Made by a program: the position numbers and the translations under genes. A stretch of 64,000 nt of DNA from Sphingomonadales bacterium Ga0077531 (GTDB lineage Bacteria > Pseudomonadota > Alphaproteobacteria > Sphingomonadales > Sphingomonadaceae): NCBI GenBank assembly GCA_001464915.1, contig LNED01000043.1, positions 184,917 to 248,916 of the forward strand, read 5' to 3'. The notes beneath the pieces were generated by a model, which did not search any database, was not told the origin of the DNA, and was given only the letters and a program-made list of their open reading frames with translations. This document shows, piece after piece, positions 45,213 to 54,795 of this stretch (position 1 is its first letter; each line of letters starts with the position of its first letter).

Positions 45213-45713
45213 ATGGCGCAGGATAACGAAGCATCGGTTGAGGAAATCCTCGAATCGATCAAAAAAGTGATCGCGCGCGATAACCGAGCCGGCGCCATGG
45301 AAGCGCGCCGCCGCCGCGAAGACGCCTCGGATGAAGCCGATCGCAACGCGCCGGAACCGGCATCGGCACCGGCACGCGCGCATGTTGTGCGTGATGAAGA
45401 CGAAGTGCTCGATCTGGCGGAAATGGAATGCGCGCCCGAACCCGAGGTGTTCGCGCTGGATTACGCCGATGGTTCGCCGCTGGTGGGCGACACTGTGCGC
45501 GATGCAATGCAGGAAAACCTCGCCGCGCTGGCGATGCTGGCCGAGCCCGGCGCGCGCCCGCAGATCGTGCGCTCGGGTGAAACGTCGCTCGAAGGGCTGA
45601 CCCGCGAGCTGCTGCGCCCGATGCTGGCCGAATGGCTGGAAGCGAACCTGCCGGGCATGGTCGAAAAGCTGGTGCAGGCCGAAATCGCCCGAATCGTCGG
45701 CAAGCGGCCTTAA
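45213..45713 (+). CDS. popZ: PopZ-like polar organizing protein (DUF2497)
   Basis: A 166-residue protein with the three-part PopZ layout: an N-terminal helix EASVEEILESIKKVIARD, an acidic and proline/alanine-rich disordered middle, and the conserved C-terminal DUF2497 helices LEGLTRELLRPMLAEWLEAN, then LPGMVEKLVQAEIARIVGKR. In Caulobacter PopZ self-assembles at cell poles and tethers ParB-parS. An ATG at 45201 is an alternative start. It follows tolC, as in many alphaproteobacteria. valS, often the next gene, is replaced here by a peptidase. Two parS sites lie 16-18 kb to the right. Confidence 0.9.
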   Translation: MAQDNEASVEEILESIKKVIARDNRAGAMEARRRREDASDEADRNAPEPASAPARAHVVRDEDEVLDLAEMECAPEPEVFALDYADGSPLVGDTVRDAMQENLAALAMLAEPGARPQIVRSGETSLEGLTRELLRPMLAEWLEANLPGMVEKLVQAEIARIVGKRP

Positions 45714-45765
45714 GGCACGCCGGACGCACTGGCGCAGGGCTTCAAGGCGGGCTAATCCCGCTGCC

Positions 45766-47967
45766 ATGCGAAATATCACAACCTTCGGCACGCTCGCCGC
45801 TGCCGCTTTCCTCGCCGCTCCACTGACTGCGCAAGACGCGTCTGGAGCGCCGCCCGCAGTCTCCGGCCCCGAAGTCTCCGGCGTGGCTGCTGCGCCGATG
45901 AGCGCGCGCGACCTAGTCACCCTGCCCCGCCTCGGCGCGCCTGCGGTCAACGCAGCGGGTACGCTGGCGATTTACGGCGTGACCACGACCAATCCCGACA
46001 GTTTGGCGCGCATCACCGCCTACTACCTGCTCGACCTGACCAAGCCCGATGCGGCCCCGGTGGCGCTCGATTTCGGGATGGCGGCATCCTCGCCGACCTT
46101 CGGGCCGGACGGGCTGCTTTATGTTCTGAGCGATGCGCCGCCGTGGGATGGCGCCGATGAAATCAGCCGGGTGTGGCGCATGGCGCTGGGCACGGATGGC
46201 AGTGTCGAACGCAAGCAAGTGGTCGCAGGCTTTGCCGATGTCGGTGTCGCCGGGTTCAAACTCGCGCCCACGGGTAAGCGGATCGCACTGTGGGGCGAAA
46301 TGCCTGCAGGGTGCGCGGATACAGGCTGCGCCGATGTCGCGCCCCGGCACTTGCCCGGCCCCGGCACCGGGCGGCTGTATGACGGCGCAGACGGATTTGT
46401 CCGCCACTGGGATCAGTGGGAGACGCCGGGCAGCCACAACCGCATTGTGGTCTATCCGCTGGCAGGCTGGGACACGCAGCAGGCGTGGGAAGGGCCGCAG
46501 GACGGTGTGCCTGTCGCCGGGCGCGATCTCGCCACTGCACTGGTCGCCGACACCCCGACCATGCCATTTGGCGGGGGTGAGGAGCTGGCCTTTTCACCCG
46601 ACGGCGCGCGGCTCTACTTCACCGCCAGAAAGGCCGATGGGGCCGAGCCGGGATCGACGAACCTCGATATCTATGTCTCCGATCTCTCCGGCGCGGCTCC
46701 GTCCCTGCTGACGGCGAGCAACGCCGCGACCGACACAACGCCGATTGTGTCGCCCGATGGCCGCTACCTTGCGTGGCTGGCAATGGCGCGCCCGACATAC
46801 GAGGCGGACAAGCTGGCCGTGCAGCTGCTCGATCTCAAGACCGGCAAACAGCGCAATCTCACCAAGGACACCGACCTCAGCTTTGGCAGCATTGCATGGA
46901 GCGCGGACGGCAAGAGCCTGCTCGCCACCGCGCAAAAGGTGCTCGATACCCCGGCCTTCCGCATCGACCCGAAAACCGGCGCGGTGACCGAACTCAACCT
47001 GATGGCGGGGAACGAGGCGCATATCGCCAACCTCACTCCCCTTCCCGGCGGGCGGGCACTGTTCACCCGCGATTCGCTCGGCAACCCGGCGGAACTGTTC
47101 ATGTCTGATGGCATGGGGCAAGCCCGCCCGCTGACCGATATCGCCACCACCCGGATGGGCGGCCTCGCCAGCATCGTCACGCGCCGTTTCAGCTTTGCGG
47201 GCGCCAATGGCGATACCGTATGGGGGCAAATCACCCGCCTCGCCGATCAGCAAGGGCCGATCCCGGCGATCCTCTATATCCACGGCGGGCCGCAGGGCAG
47301 TTACAACGACAGCTGGTCAAACCGCTGGAACCCGCGCGTGGTCGCCAGCCAAGGTTATGCGGTGATCTCAGTCGATTTCCACGGCAGCACCGGATATGGG
47401 CAGGCCTTCACCGATGCGATCCAGAACGATTGGGGCGGCAAACCGCTCGAAGACCTGCAAAAAGGTCTGAACGCCGCGCTCACGCTCGACAGCCAGATTG
47501 ATGGGGAGCGCGCCTGCGCGATGGGGGCGAGTTACGGCGGGTTCATGGTCAACTGGATCGCCGGACAATGGCCCGACCGGTTCGATTGCATTGTGCAGCA
47601 CGATGGCATCTTCGACACCCGCAGTTTCTACTATGCGACCGAGGAACTGTGGTTTCCGCGCTGGGATTTCGGCGGATCGTATGAACAAGCGCGTGATATA
47701 TACGAGCGTTGGAACCCGGCGAACCATGTGGGCAAATGGAAAACCCCAATGCTGGTGGTGACCGGCGAACAGGATTTCCGTGTCCCCTACACCCAAGGCC
47801 TGCAAAGCTTCACCGCCTTGCAGGAACGCGGCATTCCGGCGCAATTGCTGGTCTTCCCGGACGAGAATCACTGGGTGCTGGGCGCCAAGAACTCGCTGCA
47901 ATGGCACAACACCGTGTTCGCGTGGCTGGATCGCTGGCTGAAACCGGCAGCGGAGGCGGATAAGTGA
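45766..47967 (+). CDS. S9-family prolyl-oligopeptidase-type peptidase, exported
   Basis: A 733-residue peptidase with a signal peptide ([14 protein letters not shown]). Residues about 50-470 form a WD/beta-propeller region with repeats such as [20 protein letters not shown] and [15 protein letters not shown]. The C-terminal hydrolase domain carries Ser589 in [17 protein letters not shown], an Asp in [15 protein letters not shown], and a His in [13 protein letters not shown], with the oxyanion segment [20 protein letters not shown]. It resembles acylaminoacyl-peptidase/DPP-IV-like enzymes that digest oligopeptides in the periplasm. Its stop overlaps the next gene by four bases. Confidence 0.93.
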   Translation: MRNITTFGTLAAAAFLAAPLTAQDASGAPPAVSGPEVSGVAAAPMSARDLVTLPRLGAPAVNAAGTLAIYGVTTTNPDSLARITAYYLLDLTKPDAAPVALDFGMAASSPTFGPDGLLYVLSDAPPWDGADEISRVWRMALGTDGSVERKQVVAGFADVGVAGFKLAPTGKRIALWGEMPAGCADTGCADVAPRHLPGPGTGRLYDGADGFVRHWDQWETPGSHNRIVVYPLAGWDTQQAWEGPQDGVPVAGRDLATALVADTPTMPFGGGEELAFSPDGARLYFTARKADGAEPGSTNLDIYVSDLSGAAPSLLTASNAATDTTPIVSPDGRYLAWLAMARPTYEADKLAVQLLDLKTGKQRNLTKDTDLSFGSIAWSADGKSLLATAQKVLDTPAFRIDPKTGAVTELNLMAGNEAHIANLTPLPGGRALFTRDSLGNPAELFMSDGMGQARPLTDIATTRMGGLASIVTRRFSFAGANGDTVWGQITRLADQQGPIPAILYIHGGPQGSYNDSWSNRWNPRVVASQGYAVISVDFHGSTGYGQAFTDAIQNDWGGKPLEDLQKGLNAALTLDSQIDGERACAMGASYGGFMVNWIAGQWPDRFDCIVQHDGIFDTRSFYYATEELWFPRWDFGGSYEQARDIYERWNPANHVGKWKTPMLVVTGEQDFRVPYTQGLQSFTALQERGIPAQLLVFPDENHWVLGAKNSLQWHNTVFAWLDRWLKPAAEADK

Positions 47968-48377
47968 GCCGGCAGGAACTGCTGTCGGCACAAGTCTCGC
48001 TCGCCAAGCATTACGGCGACCCGGCCAAGGGCACTGCGATCACGCGCCACATCATGCTGTGCGCGGTGTCCGACAAACAGAAATGCTGTTCGCGCAAGGA
48101 CGGCGAGGAAGCTTGGTCGCACCTCAAATCGCAGCTCAAGGAACGCGGGCTCGTCGGCCCCCGGCGCACGGACGAAAGCCCGCGCGGGGCTGGGGGCGGA
48201 GTGCAGCGCAGCAAGGCCGATTGCCTGCAAATCTGCGCCGCCGGGCCAGTCGCGGTCGTGTGGCCGGATGGGGTTTGGTATCATTCGTGCTCGCCAGCCG
48301 TGCTCGACCGGATCATTGATGAGCACCTGATCGGCGGGGTTCCGGTGGAGGAATTCAGGCTCAACCCGCCTGCTTAA
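47964..48377 (+). CDS. Thioredoxin-like [2Fe-2S] ferredoxin
   Basis: Translation starts at a GTG overlapping the peptidase stop (GTGA). The 137-residue protein has cysteines arranged as in thioredoxin-like [2Fe-2S] ferredoxins: [20 protein letters not shown], then [20 protein letters not shown] and [20 protein letters not shown]. It likely carries electrons in the cytosol, with an unknown partner. It ends four bases inside the convergent membrane-protein gene. Confidence 0.85.
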   Translation: MSRQELLSAQVSLAKHYGDPAKGTAITRHIMLCAVSDKQKCCSRKDGEEAWSHLKSQLKERGLVGPRRTDESPRGAGGGVQRSKADCLQICAAGPVAVVWPDGVWYHSCSPAVLDRIIDEHLIGGVPVEEFRLNPPA

Positions 48378-48685
48378 TCGTCCTTGGGCAGCCAGAATTC
48401 GTCGCGACCGGGCAGTTGGTTATCGACCGATTCGTCATGCCCCGTCCCATTGGACAGGAATGCGAGGCCCATCAGCGCCCCGCCGAGCAGCATCGTCAGG
48501 CTGATCCCCAACGCCACCGCGATGTAGAAATGCACGGAAATCATGCCGTTATAGGCAAAAAGCAGCCCCATCGCGATCGCCACCGTCAGCGTGGTGGCTG
48601 CCAGCAGCAGCTTCATGATCTGGCGGTAACGCGCCCAAGCGTGGGCCGCGTTGATCGGGTCATCGAGCGGGGATTTGCGGGTCAT
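48374..48685 (-). CDS. Two-span membrane protein of unknown function
   Basis: From the ATG at 48685 a 103-residue product: the soluble start [20 protein letters not shown], two membrane spans [20 protein letters not shown] and [20 protein letters not shown], and an acidic tail ending [10 protein letters not shown] know it only as a conserved hypothetical type. The long open frame to 48991 is antisense to the CBS gene and not used. Confidence 0.75.
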   Translation of the reverse strand: MTRKSPLDDPINAAHAWARYRQIMKLLLAATTLTVAIAMGLLFAYNGMISVHFYIAVALGISLTMLLGGALMGLAFLSNGTGHDESVDNQLPGRDEFWLPKDD

Positions 48686-48842
48686 GGCCTGCGACATGGC
48701 GCGGGCGCAGGCGCTTGGCAACGCGCAAAGCATGCAAGAGAGCGTTCGCGCAATGCAATTTTCGGGCAATCGCGGGTTCACCCGGATTCGCCTTTTGCCC
48801 GCAAACATGGCACTTTCGCTTTCGAGAGAGAGGGAGTCAGCC

Positions 48843-49274
48843 ATGACCATTGCCCGAATCATCGCCGCCCGCACCGCCGAAAACATCATCGCCTGCGACG
48901 TTTCCACCCCGGTATCCGAAGCCGTCAGCATCCTTGCCACCCGGCGCATCGGCGCGCTGCCAGTGCTTCGCGATGGCAAGGTGGTCGGCATTATATCCGA
49001 ACGCGATGTGATCTACCGACTGGCCGATCACGGGGCCGGGTGCCTCGATCTGCCGGTCGAGTCGATTATGACTTCGCCCGCGGTTACGGTTGAACCGGCC
49101 ACCACGGTGGACGAAGCGCTCAGCCTGATGACCCGCCGCCGGTTCCGGCATTTCCCGGTGGTAGAGAACGGCGCGCTGATCGCCTTCATATCGATCGGCG
49201 ATCTGGTGAAACACAAGATGGACGAAGTGCAGCACGAGGCTGAGGCACTGCGCAATTATATTCAGGCGGTGTGA
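48843..49274 (+). CDS. CBS-domain-pair protein
   Basis: A 143-residue stand-alone CBS protein. First repeat: VSTPVSEAVSILATRRIGAL, then PVLRDGKVVGIISERDVIYR. Second repeat: IMTSPAVTVEPATTVDEALS, then RFRHFPVVENGALIAFISIG. The pair forms a Bateman module that binds adenosyl nucleotides in related proteins and may signal energy state. GAGAGGGAG precedes the ATG at 48843. It is divergent from the membrane-protein gene. Confidence 0.92.
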   Translation: MTIARIIAARTAENIIACDVSTPVSEAVSILATRRIGALPVLRDGKVVGIISERDVIYRLADHGAGCLDLPVESIMTSPAVTVEPATTVDEALSLMTRRRFRHFPVVENGALIAFISIGDLVKHKMDEVQHEAEALRNYIQAV

Positions 49275-49313
49275 TGGCTTGAGGAAGCCGCGCGCCCGCC
49301 CTACATTGTAAGC

Positions 49314-49646
49314 ATGACTGCACAGCCCCTCATCCTCACCCCCTCCGCTGCCAAGCGGATCGCGCTGATCGCCGACAAGCAATCGCGCCCGGCGATCCTG
49401 CGGCTGGCGGTCGAAGGTGGCGGGTGTTCGGGCTTTCAATACAAGTTCGACCTTGCCGACGCGCCCGAGGGTGACGACAGCGTGAGCGAGACTGACGGCG
49501 TGCAGTTGGTCGTCGATCCGGTCAGTCTGGATCTGATCGCGGGCAGCACGGTCGATTTCGTCGAATCGCTGGGCGGAGCGGCGTTCAAGGTCGAAAACCC
49601 GCAGGCGGCAGCCGGTTGCGGCTGCGGTGCGAGTTTCGGGATTTAG
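49314..49646 (+). CDS. erpA: A-type iron-sulfur cluster insertion protein
   Basis: The 110-residue protein has the three A-type cysteines: Cys38 in VEGGGCSGFQYKF, and Cys102/Cys104 in AAGCGCGASFGI. The HesB/IscA fold between them is normal (VQLVVDPVSLDLIAGSTVDF, VESLGGAAFKVENPQ). It receives and delivers Fe-S clusters to target enzymes. ErpA fits best, though other A-type names are possible. It precedes xthA in the same direction. Confidence 0.93.
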   Translation: MTAQPLILTPSAAKRIALIADKQSRPAILRLAVEGGGCSGFQYKFDLADAPEGDDSVSETDGVQLVVDPVSLDLIAGSTVDFVESLGGAAFKVENPQAAAGCGCGASFGI

Positions 49647-49684
49647 GTTAGACCCGCGCGCGCTTCTGAGGCATCAGGGCGGGC

Positions 49685-50482
49685 ATGAAAATCGCCACCT
49701 ACAACATCAACGGGATCAAGGCGCGCCTGCCGCGCCTCCTCGAATGGCTTGCCGAAACGCGCCCCGCCGTCGCCTGTCTGCAGGAAATCAAATCGCAGGA
49801 CGAAGGCTTCCCCGCCGCCGAGATCGAGGCGCTAGGTTATTCCGCGATCTGGCATGGGCAGAAAAGCTTCAACGGGGTCGCAATCCTCGTGGACCGCCAA
49901 GCCGGTTACACCCTCACCGAAGTGCAGCGCGGGCTCGGCATCCCCGGCCCCAATGAAGGCGACGAGGAACAGGCACGCTATCTCGAAGCAGACGTTTCCG
50001 GCGTGCGGGTCGCTTGCCTGTACCTCCCGAACGGCAACCCGCATCCGGGGCCAAAATTCACTTACAAGCTGGCGTGGATGCAGGCCTTGCGCGCGCGCAT
50101 GGCGGCGATCTGGGCCGAGGAAATCCCCGCCGTGGTGCTCGGCGATTTCAATGTAATCCCCGAAGATGACGACACCTGGTCGGTCAAGGCGATGCAGGAC
50201 GACGCGTTGATGCAGCCCGAATCGCGCGCCGCCTATGCGCGGATGCTGGCCGATGGCTGGGTCGATGCGCTGCGCATCCACAACCCGCGCGGGGGCGTGT
50301 GGACGTACTGGGACTATCAGGCCGGCGCATGGCAGCGCGACCACGGCTTCCGGATCGACCACATCCTGCTGTCACCCGAATGCGCTGACCGGTTGGAAAG
50401 CGTCGGCGTCGACAAGGAATATCGCGGGCGAGAGAAGGCCAGCGATCACACGCCGGTCTGGGCGGAGTTGCGGGGGCACTAG
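49685..50482 (+). CDS. xthA: Exodeoxyribonuclease III
   Basis: A 265-residue AP endonuclease/3'-5' exonuclease of base-excision repair. Catalytic motifs are KIATYNINGIKARLPRLLEW, CLQEIKSQDEGFP (metal-binding Glu), VVLGDFNVIPEDDDTW (Asp/Asn) and ASDHTPVWAEL (His). RIDHILLSPE is also conserved. The length is typical. It is convergent with the cell-wall hydrolase gene. Confidence 0.95.
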   Translation: MKIATYNINGIKARLPRLLEWLAETRPAVACLQEIKSQDEGFPAAEIEALGYSAIWHGQKSFNGVAILVDRQAGYTLTEVQRGLGIPGPNEGDEEQARYLEADVSGVRVACLYLPNGNPHPGPKFTYKLAWMQALRARMAAIWAEEIPAVVLGDFNVIPEDDDTWSVKAMQDDALMQPESRAAYARMLADGWVDALRIHNPRGGVWTYWDYQAGAWQRDHGFRIDHILLSPECADRLESVGVDKEYRGREKASDHTPVWAELRGH

Positions 50483-50494
50483 CCTCCGCGCACC

Positions 50495-51163
50495 TCACCG
50501 ATAAAAGATATGCGTGTCGATCTGCGCCAACCGGGTTTTGCGGTGGCTCCAGCTCGGGCGGACGTACTTCGCGTGGAAAAACACCGCGTCGCCCGCTTCG
50601 GATTCCCACAGGCCCTTGTGAGCGATTTCAGCGATGGCAACCGCGCGTGACCATGCGGCGGTGCCAGTGCGGATCGCGGGCATCTGCTTGCCGCGCATAA
50701 ACGAGAACTGCCCCGGCTGCGCGACGACGCCGCAATATGAGCGCGGGAAGCGGCCGTCTTCGGAACGGTTGATGATCACCTGCGCCACGGCCAGCTGGCC
50801 CGCCAGCGGTTCGCCGCGTGCTTCGAAATAGACGGCGCCAGCGAGGCAGCGCATCTCTTCGGTCATCGGAGCGGCGGTATCAACCATGCCGATCAGCTCG
50901 ATGAGCGAACCTGCTTCGGTGACCACCGGCGAGGGCACAGCCGTCGCCTCGGGGAGCGGCTGCACCACTTCTTCTGATACAAAGGTGATGGGTTGTTCGG
51001 GCATCAGTTCAGCGGTTTCGGCCACCGGGGCCATCGCGAACTGATCATTGGCCATCGCATCAAAATTTGCGGCCAGCGCGGCGGCATACTCGCCGCTCGG
51101 GAACATCGTGGTTGCAACTGCCACCGTGGCAATTGCAGCAATCGAAATAGTCTTGCGACTCAT
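50495..51163 (-). CDS. SleB/CwlJ-type cell-wall hydrolase
   Basis: A 222-residue exported protein with an N-terminal signal (ISIAAIATVAVATTMFPSG), a Val/Pro/Glu-rich linker to about residue 95, and a Hydrolase_2 domain: MRCLAGAVYFEARGEPLAGQ with the catalytic Glu, LAVAQVIINRSEDGRFPRSY and FSFMRGKQMPAI. It probably cleaves peptidoglycan glycan strands as a lytic transglycosylase or amidase in vegetative growth. The organism is not expected to sporulate, and such proteins are common in alphaproteobacteria. Confidence 0.92.
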   Translation of the reverse strand: MSRKTISIAAIATVAVATTMFPSGEYAAALAANFDAMANDQFAMAPVAETAELMPEQPITFVSEEVVQPLPEATAVPSPVVTEAGSLIELIGMVDTAAPMTEEMRCLAGAVYFEARGEPLAGQLAVAQVIINRSEDGRFPRSYCGVVAQPGQFSFMRGKQMPAIRTGTAAWSRAVAIAEIAHKGLWESEAGDAVFFHAKYVRPSWSHRKTRLAQIDTHIFYR

Positions 51164-51359
51164 GCAATCTACAAATTGGGCGGTGAGCGGGCACTGGCGC
51201 AGGCGGGAACCTTATCCAAATCGTTGCGGATTGTGGGGGTGAGGTTCTGTGACGCCTGCCGGCCGCTCCCCGTCTGCGTGCTGATCACCCGGCCGAAATG
51301 CCGCGACATCAGCCTGCGCTGGAGAAGTGGGCGGGCCAGTAGCCAGCCTGCCGTTTACG

Positions 51360-51704
51360 TCAACGCCAATCGGCCAATTGCGCGATGAACCGTTCGGGAT
51401 CCGCGATATCTACCTCGATTAACCAGATATCACGGTCTTGTTGGCGGCGGCGGGCCAAATATTCGGAAAATTCTTGTGGTTTTTCAGGATTTTCCCGCTT
51501 TGCCGCAATAAATGTGCGCGATCCATCCAGTTGCGGCATTTTTTCATAAAGCACGCCGCCCGTGCCGCGACACAGGGTTACCAGCAGGATCGTCCCCGCA
51601 TCATGCTCCCCCTTGGCGAGCACGGTCGCATAGCCACCCTGCGACTCGGCCAGGCGTAGAATCGCGCTGGCTTCAAGGTGGGCGGGCAGGCGGTCATTAA
51701 CCAT
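51360..51704 (-). CDS. DUF1491 family protein
   Basis: A 114-residue protein with the DUF1491 pattern: PAHLEASAILRLAESQGGYA, TVLAKGEHDAGTILLVTLCR, YEKMPQLDGSRTFIAAK and RRQQDRDIWLIEVDIADPER. The family is small, restricted mostly to alphaproteobacteria and of unknown function. Its start overlaps the stop of the upstream thioesterase gene by one base. Confidence 0.88.
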   Translation of the reverse strand: MVNDRLPAHLEASAILRLAESQGGYATVLAKGEHDAGTILLVTLCRGTGGVLYEKMPQLDGSRTFIAAKRENPEKPQEFSEYLARRRQQDRDIWLIEVDIADPERFIAQLADWR

Positions 51705-52192
51705 TACAGCCCCGAAGGCCCGGCGGCGGCGTATCCGGGCAGGCTCGATAGGGCCATGCGAGATCGCATGAATGTGCCCGTGCCGCGCCCGATTTCGTCG
51801 CCCTCTTCATCAACCAACCGCGCTTCGGCAACAAACACCCGGCGCTTGCCTGTCACCCAGCGCCCTTCGGCGATCACGGTTCCGGCGCGCAGGGGCTTGC
51901 TGAAAAACAGATTGAAACTGGTGGTCAGCAAAAAACGGTCGGTCGCCAATGTGTTCGCTGCATAAAACGCCGCATCGTCGAGCATCTTGAAATAGATCGT
52001 GCCGTGCGCTGCGCCCGCTGCGTGATAATCCTCCGGCGTGACGGTAAAGCTCAACCGCGACAGGCCTTCGCCCGGGATGTGCAGCGACGAGGCGAATTTC
52101 TGGTTGATAGGCGCCGAGGCATAAAGCCGCTCCAGCGCCCGGTAATGCTGCTCTGCGCCGGTTGCGGTCGAAGGGTCGTCACTGCCGGGCAT
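51704..52192 (-). CDS. Hotdog-fold thioesterase (PaaI/YiiD-like)
   Basis: A 162-residue single hotdog domain. LSFTVTPEDYHAAGAAHGTI followed by YFKMLDDAAFYAANTL is the characteristic helix with the catalytic acidic residue. FNLFFSKPLRAGTVIAEGRW and FVAEARLVDEEGDEIGRGTG complete the fold. It probably hydrolyses an acyl-CoA. The gene is coupled to the DUF1491 gene and lies 16 bases after ptsN. Confidence 0.87.
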   Translation of the reverse strand: MPGSDDPSTATGAEQHYRALERLYASAPINQKFASSLHIPGEGLSRLSFTVTPEDYHAAGAAHGTIYFKMLDDAAFYAANTLATDRFLLTTSFNLFFSKPLRAGTVIAEGRWVTGKRRVFVAEARLVDEEGDEIGRGTGTFMRSRMALSSLPGYAAAGPSGL

Positions 52193-52208
52193 TGATCATC
52201 GGCTCGTT

Positions 52209-52670
52209 TCAGGCGGCGTCGCGCTGGAACTGGTGGGTCAGCAGCGCATATACCGCCTCGGTCGTCGGCGCATCGGCGAGCATTTGCAGCATCGCTTCAT
52301 CGCGCGTCAGGCGCGAAATCGCGGCCAGCGCGTGAAGGTGGGTCGCACCGGCGTTCTCAGGCGAAACGAGCCCGCAAATCAGAGTCACCGGCAGTGCATC
52401 GGCGGCGCCGAAATCGATCGGCGCCTCCAAGCGGATCAGCGCCAGCGAAGGGCGGCGGATATCCTTGCTGCGGCAATGAGGGATCGCCACCCCGCGCCCA
52501 AACCCGGTGCTGCCCAAGGCTTCGCGCGCTTCAAGGCTTTCGAGCACTTCAACCACGTCCAGCCCATAGGCATTGGCAAGCAGCCCTGCGATCTGGGCCA
52601 GAACCTTGGGCTTGGAATCGATCCGCGCGAACGCAATCGCCTGCGGAGAGAGAGCCAGATTAACATCCAT
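52209..52670 (-). CDS. ptsN: Nitrogen-regulatory PTS IIA protein
   Basis: From the ATG at 52670 this is a 153-residue EIIA-Ntr. The phosphorylated histidine is His65 in GFGRGVAIPHCRSKDI. LALIRLEAPIDFGAADALPV and VSPENAGATHLHALAAISRL are conserved. It receives phosphate from the PTS-Ntr chain and modulates potassium, nitrogen and stress pathways. It follows hpf on the same strand, the standard order, with a gap of 160 bases that holds the promoter. Confidence 0.93.
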   Translation of the reverse strand: MDVNLALSPQAIAFARIDSKPKVLAQIAGLLANAYGLDVVEVLESLEAREALGSTGFGRGVAIPHCRSKDIRRPSLALIRLEAPIDFGAADALPVTLICGLVSPENAGATHLHALAAISRLTRDEAMLQMLADAPTTEAVYALLTHQFQRDAA

Positions 52671-52830
52671 GCTGTGTAAGATCCCGAGTGAAAGCGCCGC
52701 ATCGTGGCGAAGATCCGGCCCGGTTTTGCTTTCTAAGCACCACCGGTCCAGGGCGGAAGCCCCTCCTGCTACCGCCGCCTGAACCTTGGGGTCGCGGCAA
52801 TTTCCCTTACGGAAAATGCGTGTCCCGGCC

Positions 52831-53397
52831 CTATTTCGGTTCGACCCATCCGATCGAACCATCGGCACGGCGGTAAACCATATTATGCCGCTCGGTGCCA
52901 GCATTTTTGAAAAACAGCGCTGTGGTGTTGCGCAGGTCCATCATCATCACCGCATCAGCCACAGTGGCGGTGGGGATATCGACGCGGGTTTCCGCGATCA
53001 CCAGCGGCGCATCGGCGATCACTTCGCGCTCTTCATCATCCTCAACCGCGAAGATGGTGTAAGCGGCTTCTTCCTCGGCGCGCGAATGGCTGGTCGCTTC
53101 GTGGCGGTCGGTCAGGCGGCGCTTGTAGCGGCGCAGCTGCTTGTCGATCTTGGCCGCGGCATCATCCAGCGCGATGTGCGCATCCTGCGCCGATCCTTGC
53201 GCTTTGAGGATCAGGCCCTGCATCACATGGGTGACGATATCGCAGGTAAACGCGCCAGCAGGGGCTTTGCCAAAGGTGACGTGGGAGGACAGGGCGCGGT
53301 CGAAATATTTGTCGACGATGGTGCCAAGCCGGTCAGCTGCATGTTCCTGCAAGGCTGCGCCGGTATCCATCTGGTGGCCAGAAATCCGAATATCCAT
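52831..53397 (-). CDS. hpf: Ribosome hibernation-promoting factor, long form
   Basis: A 188-residue long-form HPF. The N-terminal S30AE domain (MDIRISGHQMDTGAALQEHA, DRLGTIVDKYFDRALSSHVT) binds the decoding region of idle 30S subunits. The C-terminal dimerisation domain (DAVMMMDLRNTTALFFKNAG, MVYRRADGSIGWVEP) links two ribosomes into 100S particles. AGGGAGGA lies upstream of the ATG at 53397. It is followed by ptsN. Confidence 0.95.
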   Translation of the reverse strand: MDIRISGHQMDTGAALQEHAADRLGTIVDKYFDRALSSHVTFGKAPAGAFTCDIVTHVMQGLILKAQGSAQDAHIALDDAAAKIDKQLRRYKRRLTDRHEATSHSRAEEEAAYTIFAVEDDEEREVIADAPLVIAETRVDIPTATVADAVMMMDLRNTTALFFKNAGTERHNMVYRRADGSIGWVEPK

Positions 53398-53459
53398 AAT
53401 CTTGTAGTCCTCCCTACGGTGATGAGGATCGCGTAAATTTAGCTGGGCCGCGCGTTTCC

Positions 53460-54161
53460 TTAGCGGGTCCAGATCGCGTTGGTGATGCTGGCAATAAATG
53501 CGGTGTGGCGTTCCAGCTCCTCCGGGCTGGCAACATGGGGGCGGGGATCGCGCCGGGGGCGGTCGCCGACAGGGCGATGCCACGGGGCGTTAGCGGTGGT
53601 GGTCGCGGCGGTATCGACGTTTGCGGCATCGGTCAGGCCAAGCCCGATCTGCCGTCCGCCATTGAGCTCGACATAGACCTGCGCCAGCAGTTCGGCATCG
53701 AGCAGCGCGCCGTGTTTGACCCGGTGGCTGCGATCAATGCCGTAACGGGTGCACAGCGCATCAAGCGACAGTTTCGCGCCGGGGTGCCGTTTGCGCGCGA
53801 TAGCGACGGTATCGATCATCCGATCCATGCTGATCGGAGCGCGGCCGATCCGTTCCAGCTCGTTGTTGAGGAACCCGAAATCGAACCCGGCATTGTGCGC
53901 CACCAACGGCGCATCGCCGAGAAACGCCAGCATTTCATCAACCAGCTCGGCAAAGCGCGGCTTGGTCGCCAGGAAAGCGGCTGACAACCCGTGCACGCGT
54001 TCAGCCTCGGGCGGCATATCGCGTTCTGGATTGAAGAAAGCGTGAAAGGTGCGGCCTGTTTCGACCCGGCCGATCATTTCGATGCAGCCGATTTCCACCA
54101 TGCGATCCCCGGTTTTGGGGTCGAGTCCGGTGGTTTCGGTGTCGAAAATAACTTCACGCAT
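53460..54161 (-). CDS. dnaQ: DNA polymerase III epsilon subunit (proofreading exonuclease)
   Basis: A 233-residue protein from the ATG at 54161. DEDDh exonuclease motifs: MREVIFDTETTGLDPKTGDR (Exo I), PLVAHNAGFDFGFLNNELER (Exo II) and HRVKHGALLDAELLAQVYVE (Exo III). The C-terminal tail binds the polymerase subunit. It is part of the left arm of the origin-type cluster dnaQ-coaE-aroE-maf-ppsR. The upstream frame to 54224 has no family sequence. Confidence 0.95.
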   Translation of the reverse strand: MREVIFDTETTGLDPKTGDRMVEIGCIEMIGRVETGRTFHAFFNPERDMPPEAERVHGLSAAFLATKPRFAELVDEMLAFLGDAPLVAHNAGFDFGFLNNELERIGRAPISMDRMIDTVAIARKRHPGAKLSLDALCTRYGIDRSHRVKHGALLDAELLAQVYVELNGGRQIGLGLTDAANVDTAATTTANAPWHRPVGDRPRRDPRPHVASPEELERHTAFIASITNAIWTR

Positions 54162-54210
54162 TTGCGGCACTATCCTCCCATGCCGCCCGGGTTGCAAGCG
54201 TTGCTTGCAA

Positions 54211-54795
54211 TCAAAGTGAAGCAATCAGCGCGGCGACCTGCGCACGCGTTTCGTCGAGGCTGGCGCCGGTGTCGATCACGTGATCGGCACGATCGCGTTT
54301 ATGGGTATCGTGGAGTTGCAGACTGAAAATATGTTCAAATTTCTGCGGCGTCATGCCCGGACGGGCGAGCACGCGGGCGCGCTGCACCGCTTCGGGCGCG
54401 GAGACGACCACGATGGTGTCGACGCTTTCGTGCCCGCCGCGTTCGAACAACAACGGAATGTCGAACACCACGGCGGGTTTGTCGTGATGCATTTCTAGGA
54501 ATGCGGCACGCTTGGCCGCCACTGCCGGGTGAACGATGGCCTCCAACCGGGCCAGCGCGGCTTTGTCTGCAAACACCTGATGGCCGAGTCGGTCGCGGTC
54601 GACCCCGTCCGGCCCGGTTGATCCAGGGAAGGCAGCCTCAATCGCCGGGACGAGTTCGCCGCCCGGCCCCTGCATTGCTCGCACTTCGGCATCGGCATCG
54701 AACACGGGAATGCCCGCCTCGGCAAACATCGCCGCAACGGTCGATTTGCCCATCCCGATAGAACCGGTGAGGCCGATGATCTTAGGGCGGGTCAT
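54211..54795 (-). CDS. coaE: Dephospho-CoA kinase
   Basis: A 194-residue P-loop kinase catalysing the last step of coenzyme A synthesis. The Walker A motif is IGLTGSIGMGKSTVAAMFAE. GIPVFDADAEVRAM, PAVVFDIPLLFERGGHESVD and RDRADHVIDTGASLDETRAQ are family blocks. Its start overlaps the aroE stop by four bases. Confidence 0.96.
   Translation of the reverse strand: MTRPKIIGLTGSIGMGKSTVAAMFAEAGIPVFDADAEVRAMQGPGGELVPAIEAAFPGSTGPDGVDRDRLGHQVFADKAALARLEAIVHPAVAAKRAAFLEMHHDKPAVVFDIPLLFERGGHESVDTIVVVSAPEAVQRARVLARPGMTPQKFEHIFSLQLHDTHKRDRADHVIDTGASLDETRAQVAALIASL

Noticed and set aside
51164..51359. Gap between the cell-wall hydrolase and DUF1491 genes
   Set aside because: About 196 bases with no supportable gene or structure; it presumably holds the hydrolase promoter.
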